Positions 19,525-28,302 are shown, counted from the stretch's first letter. The stretch: DNA of 64,000 nucleotides from Hoylesella nanceiensis DSM 19126 = JCM 15639 (GCF_000379965.1 NZ_KB904328.1:519976-583975), one strand, 5' to 3'. A program made the numbers and translations. The notes: generated by a model from the letters alone, not told the origin.

Positions 19525-19609
19525 ATCTTCTATGATTCTTATAAGTGCATATTATCGGAAGTTAAAGAAATGATTTTCTCAAATAAATCAATCATCTAAA
19601 TAACATATT

Positions 19610-20659
19610 TCAAGATAAAGGCAAGACTTCTTCGTCTCCAATCCGAATTAAATCACCAAGCACTATATACATTATTATTACACATTGATTAGCTTCTTGT
19701 TCCGTCACTTTATTATGTATACCCTTGTTAGAGAGCTCATTTACTTTCTCTATTCTTTTCACCAAATCTTCAACACTTTGGTTTAGCAATTCTGTATGAG
19801 TATGCTTACCTGCTTTTTCAAATAACACAAATGATATTCTATTTAGGTATTTGTCCTCTGTTAAAACTCTCCGTTTGCCATCGGAACAGGTAACAGGGTC
19901 TGCTTGGGGAGGGCAAATCGCATTTGCATAAAGCATCAATACTTTTCTTATATCAAGTAATGCCTCCTCATAATCAATAGGCGTCCCCTTTATCATATGA
20001 GAATCTATCGCTTTAATATAATCATTAAAATTAGTGTCTATGTTTTCCAACTTATTTACGACCCATTCTTTATTATTTTCAAAGTATCTTGATAAGGTAT
20101 TACCCTGCATTAATTGCATTTCCGTTTCTATGAGATAGTCTATTACTCTGTCTCTAATCCTTTTTACTATATTCTGAAATTGCTCATACTGAAGATTAAG
20201 GAACATTCGATTCGCAGCATTATTCTGCTCCGTATAATATACATCCAAAGTATGCATACCTTTGGTATTAACCAAGGATTTTCTGTGGTTTTCGATTGTC
20301 TGGATCCTATCTTCTATATCATAAATACTATATGGGAAGACTTGGTCGCTTTTCTTTATATCCCCTGTTGGATTTAGTTCGTTAATACTCCTTTCTTCTA
20401 ACCATTTCATTAAATACTTTTTCCCATATAATTCATAGTCTTCTTTAACGAACTTAGCCTTCATTGTGTCATCAATTCTTCGAAATGTCCCTTGTGGATT
20501 ACCCTGCAATTCTTGTAATATCCACCATAGATTTATAAAATCTTTGCGGTGGGTAGCTATGCGTTGAGCTTGTTTAAGCAAATTGTTAGTTAGATAATTC
20601 TGCGTATTCGCATTTGATAATGCACATTGAACCAGTTCTAATAAATATCCTTCAGTCAT
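19610..20659 (-). CDS. Unrecognised protein, possible AbiTii-like N-terminus (349 aa)
   Basis: No firm family assignment is possible. The first 55 residues (LLELVQCALSNANT, then LLKQAQRIATHRKDFINLWWILQELQG) resemble the AbiTii domain of abortive-infection proteins, in which a helix pair ends in W-x-x-x-E-L-x-G. The C-terminus (LSNKGIHNKVTEQEANQCV, then YIVLGDLIRI) resembles helical ends of AbiTii/HEPN-like defence proteins. There is no signal peptide and no membrane segment. It sits 14 bases after a small repressor gene and just before the type I operon on the same strand, so a regulatory or back-up suicide role for the restriction system is plausible but unproved. Confidence 0.6.
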   Translation of the reverse strand: MTEGYLLELVQCALSNANTQNYLTNNLLKQAQRIATHRKDFINLWWILQELQGNPQGTFRRIDDTMKAKFVKEDYELYGKKYLMKWLEERSINELNPTGDIKKSDQVFPYSIYDIEDRIQTIENHRKSLVNTKGMHTLDVYYTEQNNAANRMFLNLQYEQFQNIVKRIRDRVIDYLIETEMQLMQGNTLSRYFENNKEWVVNKLENIDTNFNDYIKAIDSHMIKGTPIDYEEALLDIRKVLMLYANAICPPQADPVTCSDGKRRVLTEDKYLNRISFVLFEKAGKHTHTELLNQSVEDLVKRIEKVNELSNKGIHNKVTEQEANQCVIIMYIVLGDLIRIGDEEVLPLS

Positions 20660-20673
20660 AAGATTCCCTTATA

Positions 20674-20877
20674 TTATTCTGTCCACAACAAATCATCAAC
20701 CCTCACGCCCAATATCTTTGCCAACTGAATGAACATTTCAACATTTGGCTGGGCAACATTCGTTACCCACTTCGATATAACAGCAGGGTCTTTATCCAAA
20801 ATCTTTGCCAGTTGTTTATTGGTCATTCCTTTCTCGGCGAGAACCACCTTTAAACGGTTTATTTTCTTGCGCTCCAT
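20674..20877 (-). CDS. Small XRE-family repressor
   Basis: This 67-residue Cro/CI-type helix-turn-helix protein has its HTH at residues 17-38 (MTNKQLAKILDKDPAVISKW). The C-terminal MFIQLAKILGVRVDDLLW is typical of the family. It precedes the AbiTii-like gene and the type I operon on the same strand, so it probably controls their expression, as controller proteins do for other restriction systems. Confidence 0.85.
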   Translation of the reverse strand: MERKKINRLKVVLAEKGMTNKQLAKILDKDPAVISKWVTNVAQPNVEMFIQLAKILGVRVDDLLWTE

Positions 20878-20993
20878 ACTTATGTAACTTGATTACGCCA
20901 TAAAATTACTCATTATTTCTCAGAATATATCTCTTTTGAGTAAAAAGATGGTTGTTTCTAATCAAAAAAATGTTTTTCAATTCATTTTTCATC

Positions 20994-22217
20994 TTAAATT
21001 TTCAATTCTGGCAAACTATTGATTGCTTCCGACTTTAATTTATCCACGGCACGAGTATATTTCTCCGTGTGCTTCAATCCGCTATGCCCCAATAGGCTGG
21101 CAACGGTCTTGATGTTGGCTCCGTTGTTGAGGATGTTCACGGCAAAGCTATGGCGAGCGCAATGCCAACTGATGTGTTTGTTGATTCCTGCACGTTTTAC
21201 CCATCGTTTCACAGATTTACAGCAGCTCTCATACGAGGGAAGATTGAATATAGAAGAATCCAAATCGTCTGGAGCTTCGCCTATCAATGATAGCAATCCA
21301 TCGTTCAGAGGAATAACTACACCACTATGCGCCGAATGTCCTTTTGTCTTATTCTGCTCAAACTTCAATAGGCGATTGGTGTAATCTATATTTTTATAAG
21401 TCAAGTCTTTCACATCGCAGAAGCGCAGACCACAATACAGACAAAGGATAAAGGCTCGCCTGACATTGGGATTTTCATTATCATAATGGCATTGAATCAG
21501 TGATTGAATCTCATCCATTGACAACACATCTTTGCGTAAAATCTGCTCATCCACCTTGCACACTACTCCCTTACAAGGGTCTTTCAACATCACTTCGTGA
21601 TCGATGGCATAACGAACAACTTTCTTGAAACGCTGATAGATACTCTTTGCTCCTTCGCCGACACTTCTCGATTGTAGGTATTCAACAAATTGTTCCATCA
21701 TATCCTTGGTTATTAAGTCGGGCTTAATGCTAAACTCATAAACTGGATATTGCTCTTTCAGAAAATCCTTAAAACGATTCAAGGCTATCTTTATCATTCG
21801 TAGGTCTTTCTTCGTATAACTGTCTATGTACGCCTGATAATAGTCTAAGAAGTTGACATTTCTGTCTTTCTTCAGGCGATAACCAAGCATACTCTCCTTA
21901 AACTGTTGTTCACGCTCCGCACGGATTTTGGTAGCCAGTTCAAGCGTTTCCTTGTTTTGTTGTCGCTCCACAGGGGTGCGAGGCTTGGCTATCAAGTATA
22001 ATTGCAAGTTCTCTTTTCTTCTGTTATGCTTGATGTGTACTTTGGGTTTGCCTGCCATCTTTCCTGTTTCATACAAAACTGTATTGCCGTTTTCGTCCAA
22101 CACAGGTTTTTCTTCTCTACCGAGATAATATTCCAGATAAAGACTTATCCGACCATCAGAAAGCGTATTTTGCTCCAATTTCGGGTTCTCCTTTGCTTTA
22201 TTTTCTAATTTTGCCAT
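20994..22217 (-). CDS. int: Tyrosine integrase of the mobilizable element
   Basis: The protein has 407 residues: an N-terminal arm-binding domain (residues 10-115), a SAM-like core-binding domain (about 118-215) and a catalytic domain with Arg in LYCGLRFCDVKDL, His-X-X-Arg in SWHCARHSFAVNIL, His in LLGHSGLKHTEKY and the tyrosine in TEKYTRA. It lies at the right end of the element next to attR. It should recombine the attachment sites in the tRNA-Leu 3' end. A decayed relative is found at 26335-26577. Confidence 0.92.
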   Translation of the reverse strand: MAKLENKAKENPKLEQNTLSDGRISLYLEYYLGREEKPVLDENGNTVLYETGKMAGKPKVHIKHNRRKENLQLYLIAKPRTPVERQQNKETLELATKIRAEREQQFKESMLGYRLKKDRNVNFLDYYQAYIDSYTKKDLRMIKIALNRFKDFLKEQYPVYEFSIKPDLITKDMMEQFVEYLQSRSVGEGAKSIYQRFKKVVRYAIDHEVMLKDPCKGVVCKVDEQILRKDVLSMDEIQSLIQCHYDNENPNVRRAFILCLYCGLRFCDVKDLTYKNIDYTNRLLKFEQNKTKGHSAHSGVVIPLNDGLLSLIGEAPDDLDSSIFNLPSYESCCKSVKRWVKRAGINKHISWHCARHSFAVNILNNGANIKTVASLLGHSGLKHTEKYTRAVDKLKSEAINSLPELKI

Positions 22218-22298
22218 AGTTGATAGTTATGTACCTAAATGTGTATCAAACCGAGTAAAATCATTAACTTGTTTATTTTCAGATGTTTTCTTATTTTG

Positions 22299-22327
22299 CA
22301 AAGATACTAAAAAGTTCCGAACATCAA
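22299..22327 (-). promoter_or_regulatory. Promoter of the integrase gene
   Basis: On the minus strand TTG (22327-22325) is followed after 18 bases by TATCTTTG (22306-22299), about 80 bases before the integrase ATG. Confidence 0.6.
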
Positions 22328-22460
22328 AGTGTACAAAAAGTGTACTATCTAACAAAAAATAGGCAAAAAAGGGCAAAATAACTAAATATAAGAAAATTTC
22401 AAATAGCTGATTATCAATATAATATATTCTTTTGGTTTCTCTTGTTTTCACGACATTGTA

Positions 22461-22474
22461 CCGAGTCTGGGTAC
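22461..22474. repeat. attR
   Basis: CCGAGTCTGGGTAC matches the tRNA-Leu 3' end with one change (position 4). It marks the right end of the element. Confidence 0.8.
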
Positions 22475-22480
22475 AAAGTA

Positions 22481-22520
22481 AAAGGCTAAGTTTTGAATTA
22501 TCAAATACTTAGCCTTTTCT
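22481..22520. terminator. Terminator just outside attR
   Basis: AAAGGCTAAG (22481-22490) is inverted at 22508-22517 and followed by T residues. It sits where a terminator follows the tRNA at the left end and could be the original tRNA terminator, or that of the older neighbouring element. Confidence 0.6.
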
Positions 22521-22597
22521 TATTTTAAGAATCAACTATTGATTATTGAATTCCTTGAACTATTTTTATCTTTAAAAACTATCAAAAAGTAATTAAT

Positions 22598-23197
22598 ATG
22601 GATGTAAAAAAGCAAAAGTGGGGTTTCCTTAGAGAAACTAAGAGCATGGCAGAGAAGGCTGGAATAGACAAAGATACGGGTCTTCATAGAACTGGAATGG
22701 AAGACTATCTCAAAGTAATCTTTCCAGAAATTCCTACTAAAGAATGGATTCATGATAAGACAATTGAGGGCAGTAATCGCAGAAGTAGACCAGACTACAG
22801 ATGTGAAAGTCTTAAACTTATTATTGAGTTTGATGGTGTTCAGCATTATCAGAAGCCAGATCGAATAAGGAGAGATTATGAAAACCAAAGATTTTATGAA
22901 GAACTTGGTTATAAAGTTGTAAGGATTCCTTATTTTATCCAATTAAGTAATAATGTAGTTAAGTCTATGTTTGGTAGAGATATTGATGAACCTCTGTTTG
23001 ACGAGTCAATTCCTTCATTAGGTATCAAAGGTAGAAACACACCCGCCTATTGTTGTACTGAAGGTATAAAAAGAATGGCAAGAGAATTTAATTGTTATCC
23101 TGAACAATACCGTTCAAATCTAAAAGCGTTGCAAAATGAAAATGATGATTTCCTAACAGGAGTATCAATGCTTGAGAAAGAATATCTTAAAATTTAA
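22598..23197 (+). CDS. PD-(D/E)XK (DUF559/Vsr-like) nuclease-fold protein
   Basis: The protein has 199 residues. The core at residues 38-125 reads as a restriction-like fold: an acidic helix (GMEDYLKVIFP), RPDYRCE (Asp of the PD motif), LIIEFDGVQHY (Glu-X-Asp/Gln-His) and the strand VVRIPYF. The pattern is that of the DUF559/very-short-patch-repair-like families. The extended C-terminal part after residue 130 is unrecognised. It stands alone on the + strand just outside the intact element and beside remnants of an older one, so it is probably cargo of that element. A role in defence or DNA repair is inferred. Confidence 0.65.
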   Translation: MDVKKQKWGFLRETKSMAEKAGIDKDTGLHRTGMEDYLKVIFPEIPTKEWIHDKTIEGSNRRSRPDYRCESLKLIIEFDGVQHYQKPDRIRRDYENQRFYEELGYKVVRIPYFIQLSNNVVKSMFGRDIDEPLFDESIPSLGIKGRNTPAYCCTEGIKRMAREFNCYPEQYRSNLKALQNENDDFLTGVSMLEKEYLKI

Positions 23198-23227
23198 AAT
23201 AAAGCGATTTAAATGCGCCACAAATGA

Positions 23228-23424
23228 TTGAGATGGTATGATTTCGGTTATTGCAGGGGTGGTAATATTATCGCCCTTGTAGAGCTAGCTACAATTCCTC
23301 TGATGTATCTTATATCATTCGTTAGATTGAGTGTAATACACTAAGCTACGTTCCTTCCAGTTTGCCTGCAGCCAAGCCAATCACACTGCAGAATTCCTTT
23401 GAGCATCTTCAAGTACTTTCTCTC
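23228..23424 (+). pseudogene. Fragment of a Toprim primase gene
   Basis: About 200 bases match the N-terminal coding part of the intact primase gene at 6799-7710: RWYDFGYCRGGNII, then YNSSDVSYIIR followed by a stop and a frame change. DNA similarity continues to the segment encoding LQVLS. It is a remnant of a related element. Confidence 0.75.
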
Positions 23425-23730
23425 ATTCAAAAAGACAATTTGTGCAAATAAAATTCTTATTCAAACGGAGAAAGATAAAGTAGATTTAGCTAAAGAGGAG
23501 TTGAGAAACTTTAAACAAGAGATAGAGCATTGGTATCCTGGAAATATGTGCTAATGTGGATTTTGCCGATAGATGTTCTAAATATTATCGCATAAAAAAT
23601 GAGATTATTAGACAGTTGCATTTACAGTTGCATTTCTTTAAGGTTTTCTTTCTTAATATGCGAACTTTGGGTATTATTATAGACTAAAACATACATATAT
23701 TTCTTTACCATGAAGAGAATAAAGTTTGTA
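23425..23730. other. Decayed stretch without an intact gene
   Basis: A short open segment (about 30 residues, KVDLAKEELRNFKQEIEHW) without a start codon lies near 23460-23553. It may be another fragment of the older element. Nothing else is supported. Confidence 0.4.
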
Positions 23731-24207
23731 TTATTGTTTAAACATTATTATATTAGTACATAGGATGGCTAACTGTTTTTGTATAAACATAAGTTCAGGA
23801 GTAGTAGATGGGGTATCTGCTGTTACCTTATTATCATCATTGAGATATACAGATATCCCTGCATGATTCTTATGTTTTTTAGATGGTTTAGGTTCTAAAC
23901 AAATAGTTTGTTTTATCTTGTTATTTAACTCTCTAATATCTCCTGCTTTTAATAAAGCGTACCCATAGCGAGTATCATTAGGATTCCGTGCACGCATGCA
24001 TCTGCTTTGTTCCTCCAAATCATACCCCTCATTATCTCTCAATACTGAGATATAGTCCTCAGCTTTCCCAGACGGCATATACTCCCAACGAAATGCGGTA
24101 GGAGCCACCTTACCATTCTCAATATAGGAAGGAGAATATATTATTCTTGCAACATTTTCATCGTCCTCTATTGGTACGCATTTAGGTCTGTGGTTTCGCT
24201 TAGTCAT
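23731..24207 (-). CDS. Unknown protein, third gene of a coupled operon (158 aa)
   Basis: I do not recognise the function. The basic N-terminus KRNHRPKCVPIEDDENVARI and the later IENGKVAPTAFRW and YISVLRDNEG segments suggest a conserved Bacteroidota family of uncharacterised proteins. A short KPSKKHKNHAGISVY segment follows near residues 107-121. There is no signal peptide and no membrane helix. Its start overlaps the end of the preceding gene by eight bases, so translation is coupled. Confidence 0.65.
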   Translation of the reverse strand: MTKRNHRPKCVPIEDDENVARIIYSPSYIENGKVAPTAFRWEYMPSGKAEDYISVLRDNEGYDLEEQSRCMRARNPNDTRYGYALLKAGDIRELNNKIKQTICLEPKPSKKHKNHAGISVYLNDDNKVTADTPSTTPELMFIQKQLAILCTNIIMFKQ

Positions 24208-24760
24208 TTGTACTTAGCTTAGAGATAAAATTATATAATTCGTTTGGTGTAAATTTAAAGTTACCTTTTTCAGAAAGTTTATCAATAGTTCCTTTGAAGT
24301 AGATAACTTCATCCTTAGACAAAGTTATTCCTGCTATATTCTTATTTTTGGTATAGTCTAAATATAAATTACCATTAGCTTGTGGAAACACTGAAATATT
24401 TTCAATATCACTATCTGTACAAATATTTAGAACCTTTTTAAACTCAGTAATAACCTCAGAATTAATGCTTTGACTCTTGAAACCATCCCAACCTTCCTGC
24501 AAACAAGCCAAATCATCTACTCTTTGCCACATGGCTTGAACTTTCTCGCGCCCTGCTGCACCTAACTTAGAATTTCTTTGAACCTCTATTAGGGGTACTG
24601 AAAAATTATGGGCTTCTGTACAAGTAGCATTTGAAAATAAAAAGAAAATAAAAAGAAAAGTTCCTACATCAAAGATTGGCTCTAAAAATGTAAAAAGATT
24701 AATCTCGTTTTGTGGAATTATATCTTTACTATCATCTGCAAAAAACGCATCCATTTCCAT
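24200..24760 (-). CDS. Unknown protein with an EGWDG motif, second gene of the operon (186 aa)
   Basis: The function is unknown. One strongly hydrophobic helix (residues 27-46) near the N-terminus suggests membrane attachment. The soluble part contains LACLQEGWDGFKSQSI (near residues 84-99), then SVFPQANGNLYLDY and a short beta-rich end. The L-x-E-G-W-D-G helix followed by a beta sheet recurs in small uncharacterised proteins found on mobile elements. It starts one base after the stop codon of the upstream gene. Confidence 0.65.
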   Translation of the reverse strand: MEMDAFFADDSKDIIPQNEINLFTFLEPIFDVGTFLFIFFLFSNATCTEAHNFSVPLIEVQRNSKLGAAGREKVQAMWQRVDDLACLQEGWDGFKSQSINSEVITEFKKVLNICTDSDIENISVFPQANGNLYLDYTKNKNIAGITLSKDEVIYFKGTIDKLSEKGNFKFTPNELYNFISKLSTND

Positions 24761-24761
24761 A

Positions 24762-25436
24762 TTACATTTCTTTTTTTCTCATTAATTTAATAACATTCTC
24801 AGACATAGACCATCTCCACACATCAAATACTCTTTGATTTAGTTTGCTTACTTTATCCTTAAAAGGATGAGATGCATCAGTCTTTGTGGATGTTATAATT
24901 GTATACTCTATAGTATCAACACCATCTTTACAAGAAAAATGAACTTTTGTTATTATTAAAAAATCATCTATAGATTGAGTATGGGTTTCATTTTCATTGA
25001 TAATAGAATTAAAATCTTTTGAGAACAATACTTGTTTCATCCAACTTTCACCCTTACTACTCTCATGTTTAATGTTATATTTATTAGTTTTAATAATAGA
25101 AGTAGTCGTTATTATATTCTTTAGTTTATTTTGTACTTGACAAATGAGGTCTATAGTATCGCTTTGATCTTCAAAAGATTGATAATCTACTTTTGGAATA
25201 GATAGGAAAATACTATTTTTTCCAACAAACAAAAACGAAGAGCCTTTTTCAAAAGTCAATCCCACATCGTTGATATCTTTAACTCTCCAACCGCCATTTT
25301 TTAAAATAATAATAACTTTCTTATGTGAAGTACTTAAAATTTCTTTTTCAAATGAGCAGAGTATTGTCACACTATAGAGAAACGTTTTGTTAAAAATTTC
25401 TCTTTCTTGATGTGTAATGTTCATTGAATTCTTCAT
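24762..25436 (-). CDS. Unknown protein, first gene of the three-gene operon (224 aa)
   Basis: I cannot assign a family. It is a soluble protein with alternating strands: KKVIIILKNGG, then SSFLFVGKNSIFLSIPKV. A long polar middle part follows, and a C-terminal helix ends VFDVWRWSMSENVIKLM. The ending resembles TIGR04255-type proteins, but the N-terminal signature of that family is missing. A -7 box TACCTTTG lies on the minus strand at 25466-25459, 23 bases before the start. The whole segment is very AT-rich, in keeping with transfer. Confidence 0.65.
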   Translation of the reverse strand: MKNSMNITHQEREIFNKTFLYSVTILCSFEKEILSTSHKKVIIILKNGGWRVKDINDVGLTFEKGSSFLFVGKNSIFLSIPKVDYQSFEDQSDTIDLICQVQNKLKNIITTTSIIKTNKYNIKHESSKGESWMKQVLFSKDFNSIINENETHTQSIDDFLIITKVHFSCKDGVDTIEYTIITSTKTDASHPFKDKVSKLNQRVFDVWRWSMSENVIKLMRKKEM

Positions 25437-25458
25437 AAAGTCATATATAAATATGGTA

Positions 25459-25466
25459 CAAAGGTA
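25459..25466 (-). promoter_or_regulatory. -7 box of the three-gene operon
   Basis: TACCTTTG on the minus strand lies 23 bases upstream of the first gene. No clear TTG element is found at the expected distance. Confidence 0.4.
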
Positions 25467-26085
25467 ATAAAAAAAAAGAGAACTATGGTAATTTTTAGTT
25501 TTATTTATGATCCTCTATAATTCTATGTAAACTGTATCAAAGGTTGCCTGCATATAAGTAGAGAATAAGCTACAGATATCATTATTGCTTTTAATATCTT
25601 TGTATTTTACCATTATATAATGCGACTGAAAATATTATAGCTTGAATTATATATTGCATCCTATTTTTTTTATACTTAGACATACAGGATGAAAGTGAAA
25701 GATTATATTTATAACCTTCATTATAATAATTAAACCACATTGAAACATCATTATGTACGAATTTTAAAAAAGAATACGTTTTATCCCGTACTCCCCCGTC
25801 TGGAAATGGAACAATTTGAGAAAGTGACTTTATTCTTGATATTATTTTTTAGGTCTAAAGAGCTGATAGTATCTTTGTTTTTCCGTTAGTTTATTACTAG
25901 TACAGGTGCAATTTTATTACACCTTTAATTAAATATATATCCAAGATGAAGCCTTATGTAGAGATGGCTATAAAATTAGACAGCCACCGCATGAAAGGTT
26001 ATGAGGAGTTTATAAAAAAATAAAGAATAAAAGGATAGCATTATTCAGATAAAAAACTATAACGTTACAAGATAAATAGGCTAAA
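25467..26085. other. AT-rich stretch without a supported gene
   Basis: Only a 25-residue open frame (25946-26023, MKPYVEMAIKLDSH...) is visible, with no family features. The stretch is probably decayed mobile DNA. Confidence 0.4.
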
Positions 26086-26271
26086 ATGAATAGAAAGCAT
26101 ATTGCAAGAGAAGAAACTGAGCAGTTTAGTAAAGAGTTATATAAAGAGATTATAGCTTATGATTGGACTGAAGAGGAGGCTAATGGTATAGCTGGAAACA
26201 TAGAGCGCCTGATAAATGATATTCTTCCTTATCAGACACCACAGTCGTATGCAGAGTTTTTAAATATGTAA
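26086..26271 (+). CDS. Small unknown protein (61 aa)
   Basis: This is an acidic helical protein with QFSKELYKEII and WTEEEANGIAGNIERLI segments, resembling small orphan genes of Bacteroidota elements. No function can be assigned. A purine-rich stretch precedes the ATG. It may be intact cargo of the decayed element. Confidence 0.45.
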   Translation: MNRKHIAREETEQFSKELYKEIIAYDWTEEEANGIAGNIERLINDILPYQTPQSYAEFLNM

Positions 26272-26334
26272 TCGCTAAGATTATAAATGCAATCTTCTCT
26301 TTTAAATACTTGTGTTAGTAACCAAGATTTGTGC

Positions 26335-26577
26335 AGAGCAGAACAGGAATTTAAGGAAAGTATGCTCGGTTACCGCTTGAAGAAAGATAGAAACATCAAC
26401 TTCTTGGATTACTACCAGGCTTACATAGATACTAACTCTAAGAAAGACCTACAAATGATGAAGATTGCCTTGAATCGATTTAAGGATTTTTTGAAGAGCA
26501 ATATCTCGTTTATGAGTTCAGTATCAAGCCCAAACTAATAACCAAAGATACGATGGATCACTTTGTTGAATATATAT
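26335..26577 (+). pseudogene. Integrase fragment
   Basis: Residues QEFKESMLGYRLKKDRN, NFLDYYQAYID and MKIALNRFKDFLK match the integrase at 20994-22217 almost exactly (residues about 105-160). After a frame change the match continues as EFSIKPKLITKDTMDHFVEYI and then stops. Catalytic domain and N-terminus are missing. It marks the far side of an older, related element. Confidence 0.85.
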
Positions 26578-26727
26578 AATTAGTACTGGTGTATTTTCAA
26601 ACTCCATACCTAACTCATGAAGTATAGTATATATCGCATCCGATTTGTCGTGTCTCCCATTTGCATTTAAAACTACAATAAGGTGCTGTAATTTCTCTTG
26701 GAGCTTATAATATTCATCTGATAGCAT
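26524..26727 (-). CDS. Possible small unknown protein (67 aa)
   Basis: A helical N-terminus (MLSDEYYKLQEKLQHLIVVLNANG) is followed by a segment reading into the integrase remnant on the other strand. The first 50 residues look protein-like. The last 15 are antisense to the remnant and suggest that the original end was lost. Low confidence. Confidence 0.35.
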   Translation of the reverse strand: MLSDEYYKLQEKLQHLIVVLNANGRHDKSDAIYTILHELGMEFENTPVLIIYIQQSDPSYLWLLVWA

Positions 26728-27034
26728 CGTATTTTAATTTGATGTAAAGGTAATAATATTTGTTTTCTCAAGTTATTTATTTTCAAGTTTCTGCTAACTC
26801 TTTGCAAATTTCAATTTGAATCATCATTGTTATCAATCGCTTTCAGTTTCTTCTCAGGTATAAGCCAGGTATAAACTTACAACAATATGTACTCTTTTGT
26901 GGCGTGAAAACTACTCTAAAGACACCCATCGATTTCTTATAAAATTGCTTATTTCCATTCTTTCACCCACCCTTTCGCCCTCCATCTTTCTTCCCTTCCT
27001 CCCCTCAAATCATAAAAAGATGGAGTTTTTTGCA
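26728..27034. other. Non-coding stretch at the end of the accessory region
   Basis: No gene is supported. Composition shifts here from AT-rich mobile DNA to the more balanced chromosomal background. Confidence 0.4.
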
Positions 27035-27063
27035 TTGCTTTCCCCAAAAAAGCAGTATATTTG
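27035..27063 (+). promoter_or_regulatory. Promoter of the DUF4840-type lipoprotein gene
   Basis: TTG at 27035-27037, an 18-base spacer and TATATTTG at 27056-27063 form the promoter. A leader of about 120 bases precedes the gene. Confidence 0.6.
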
Positions 27064-27197
27064 TAGGAAGAAAACGAAGCTGACCCAACAAAGAGATTTC
27101 GCATTTTGACTGTACCAATCTACATGAAACGAGGAACCCCTTACATTGTATCAGTATTCATAAAAAGTAGTATAATCAATTGAAACGCATACGAATT

Positions 27198-27857
27198 ATG
27201 AAACAACGATCATTTATTTTATTCGTCTTAGCCGTGTTTTGCATCGGTTTGATGTCGTCTTGTGATAGTGAAAACAACGGCGATGTTCGAGTGTTGACCA
27301 AAGAAGAGAAAGCAAGAGCTTTGAGTCTTACCGTTGGAGAATATACAACAGGCATGACCTTTGTGCTTAATCAGCTTTCTAAACCAGGCTCGAAGTATAA
27401 CAAAGTAGACACCGTTCGCAACATAAAGTGCAGAGTGGCTAACGACACAACGCTCACCATCGCTTCTATTCCCATGCGAGCTTTGACCGACTTTATAAAA
27501 GACAGCAATTTGAAAGCAGCCTTAAATCAAGTAGAAGCACAACCACTTGTTTGTAAAATCAACTTCTACGACGATGCTCCTATTTGTTTTCTTATAACAA
27601 AAATACAGCCTCAAACCTTCAAAGTGACATACGGAGGCAAGCAACACACAGTGGTTCAAAACTATGATGTGGCAGCTCCTTGGTCGTGGGGATATTATGA
27701 TTACAAGTTTTCTAAGGATCTTTTTGCGATCGTTACTACTGGAAAGCTGACCGTAGATGGCGTAGAAGTGCCCCTACAAGCTACCACTATTGCGGTGAAT
27801 ACAACGCCCGATAATATCTATAGTGTAGACCTTTTACGAGCAAAATATAAGCAATAG
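27198..27857 (+). CDS. Lipoprotein, DUF4840-like
   Basis: The protein has 219 residues. The signal peptide MKQRSFILFVLAVFCIGLM is followed by the lipobox SSCD (Cys about residue 22). The mature part begins with an acidic linker and LTKEEKARALSLTVGEYTTG, a pattern I associate with the DUF4840 family of Bacteroidota surface or periplasmic lipoproteins. The start at 27198 is preferred over 27180 because the signal peptide then has normal length. The function is unknown. A terminator follows directly. Confidence 0.7.
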   Translation: MKQRSFILFVLAVFCIGLMSSCDSENNGDVRVLTKEEKARALSLTVGEYTTGMTFVLNQLSKPGSKYNKVDTVRNIKCRVANDTTLTIASIPMRALTDFIKDSNLKAALNQVEAQPLVCKINFYDDAPICFLITKIQPQTFKVTYGGKQHTVVQNYDVAAPWSWGYYDYKFSKDLFAIVTTGKLTVDGVEVPLQATTIAVNTTPDNIYSVDLLRAKYKQ

Positions 27858-27888
27858 CACATCAACGAGATGTTTTAATGTGATAAAA

Positions 27889-27924
27889 GAAGGGAGAATA
27901 GCCACAGAGCTGCTCTCCCTTTTT
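27889..27924 (+). terminator. Terminator of the lipoprotein gene
   Basis: AGGGAGA (27891-27897) pairs with TCTCCCT (27914-27920), followed by TTTT. Confidence 0.7.
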
Positions 27925-28262
27925 CGTGTTCTCTCCCACCCTTTCCCCTCCCTTTTGCCCCTTCTCTCCCACTCATCATAACATATTTAAAAGCAGTGAG
28001 ATAGACATTCCTTCCAAGAAGATATTTGCGGATGCAGAAAAAGCGGTGATATTGCGCCCCAATTGCAATGTAATTGGTAGATAAAAGCAGTGCTATTATG
28101 AGCAAAAAGCATAGCAATTAGATACATAAAGGCAGAAAGCCGTTAAATAAAGCATTTTAAATGCGCTACAATCGATTAATATAGTTCGATGTGAGCATTG
28201 TGTTGCGAAAGCAAATAGAAGCAGTTAGAGGCAAAGAAAACGGCAATGAGGCGACAAAAAGC
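27925..28262. other. Intergenic stretch with a copy of a dispersed repeat
   Basis: No gene is supported. At 28040-28125 it contains motifs of the GCATTGCAATT/AAAGCA type that also occur in four other intergenic regions of the window. Confidence 0.45.
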
Positions 28263-28302
28263 AACGAGCGAGACACCCATAACATAGTGTCCCGCTCGTT
28301 TT
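28263..28302 (-). terminator. Terminator of the susCD operon
   Basis: AACGAGCG at 28263-28270 is inverted in the CGCTCGTT around 28293-28300, with additional GACAC/GTGTC pairing inside. It lies about 35 bases after the susD stop codon. Confidence 0.6.

Noticed and set aside
25946-26023. 25-codon open frame in the decayed element
   Set aside because: Too short, no recognisable motif and no clear leader; kept only as a remark on the non-coding stretch.
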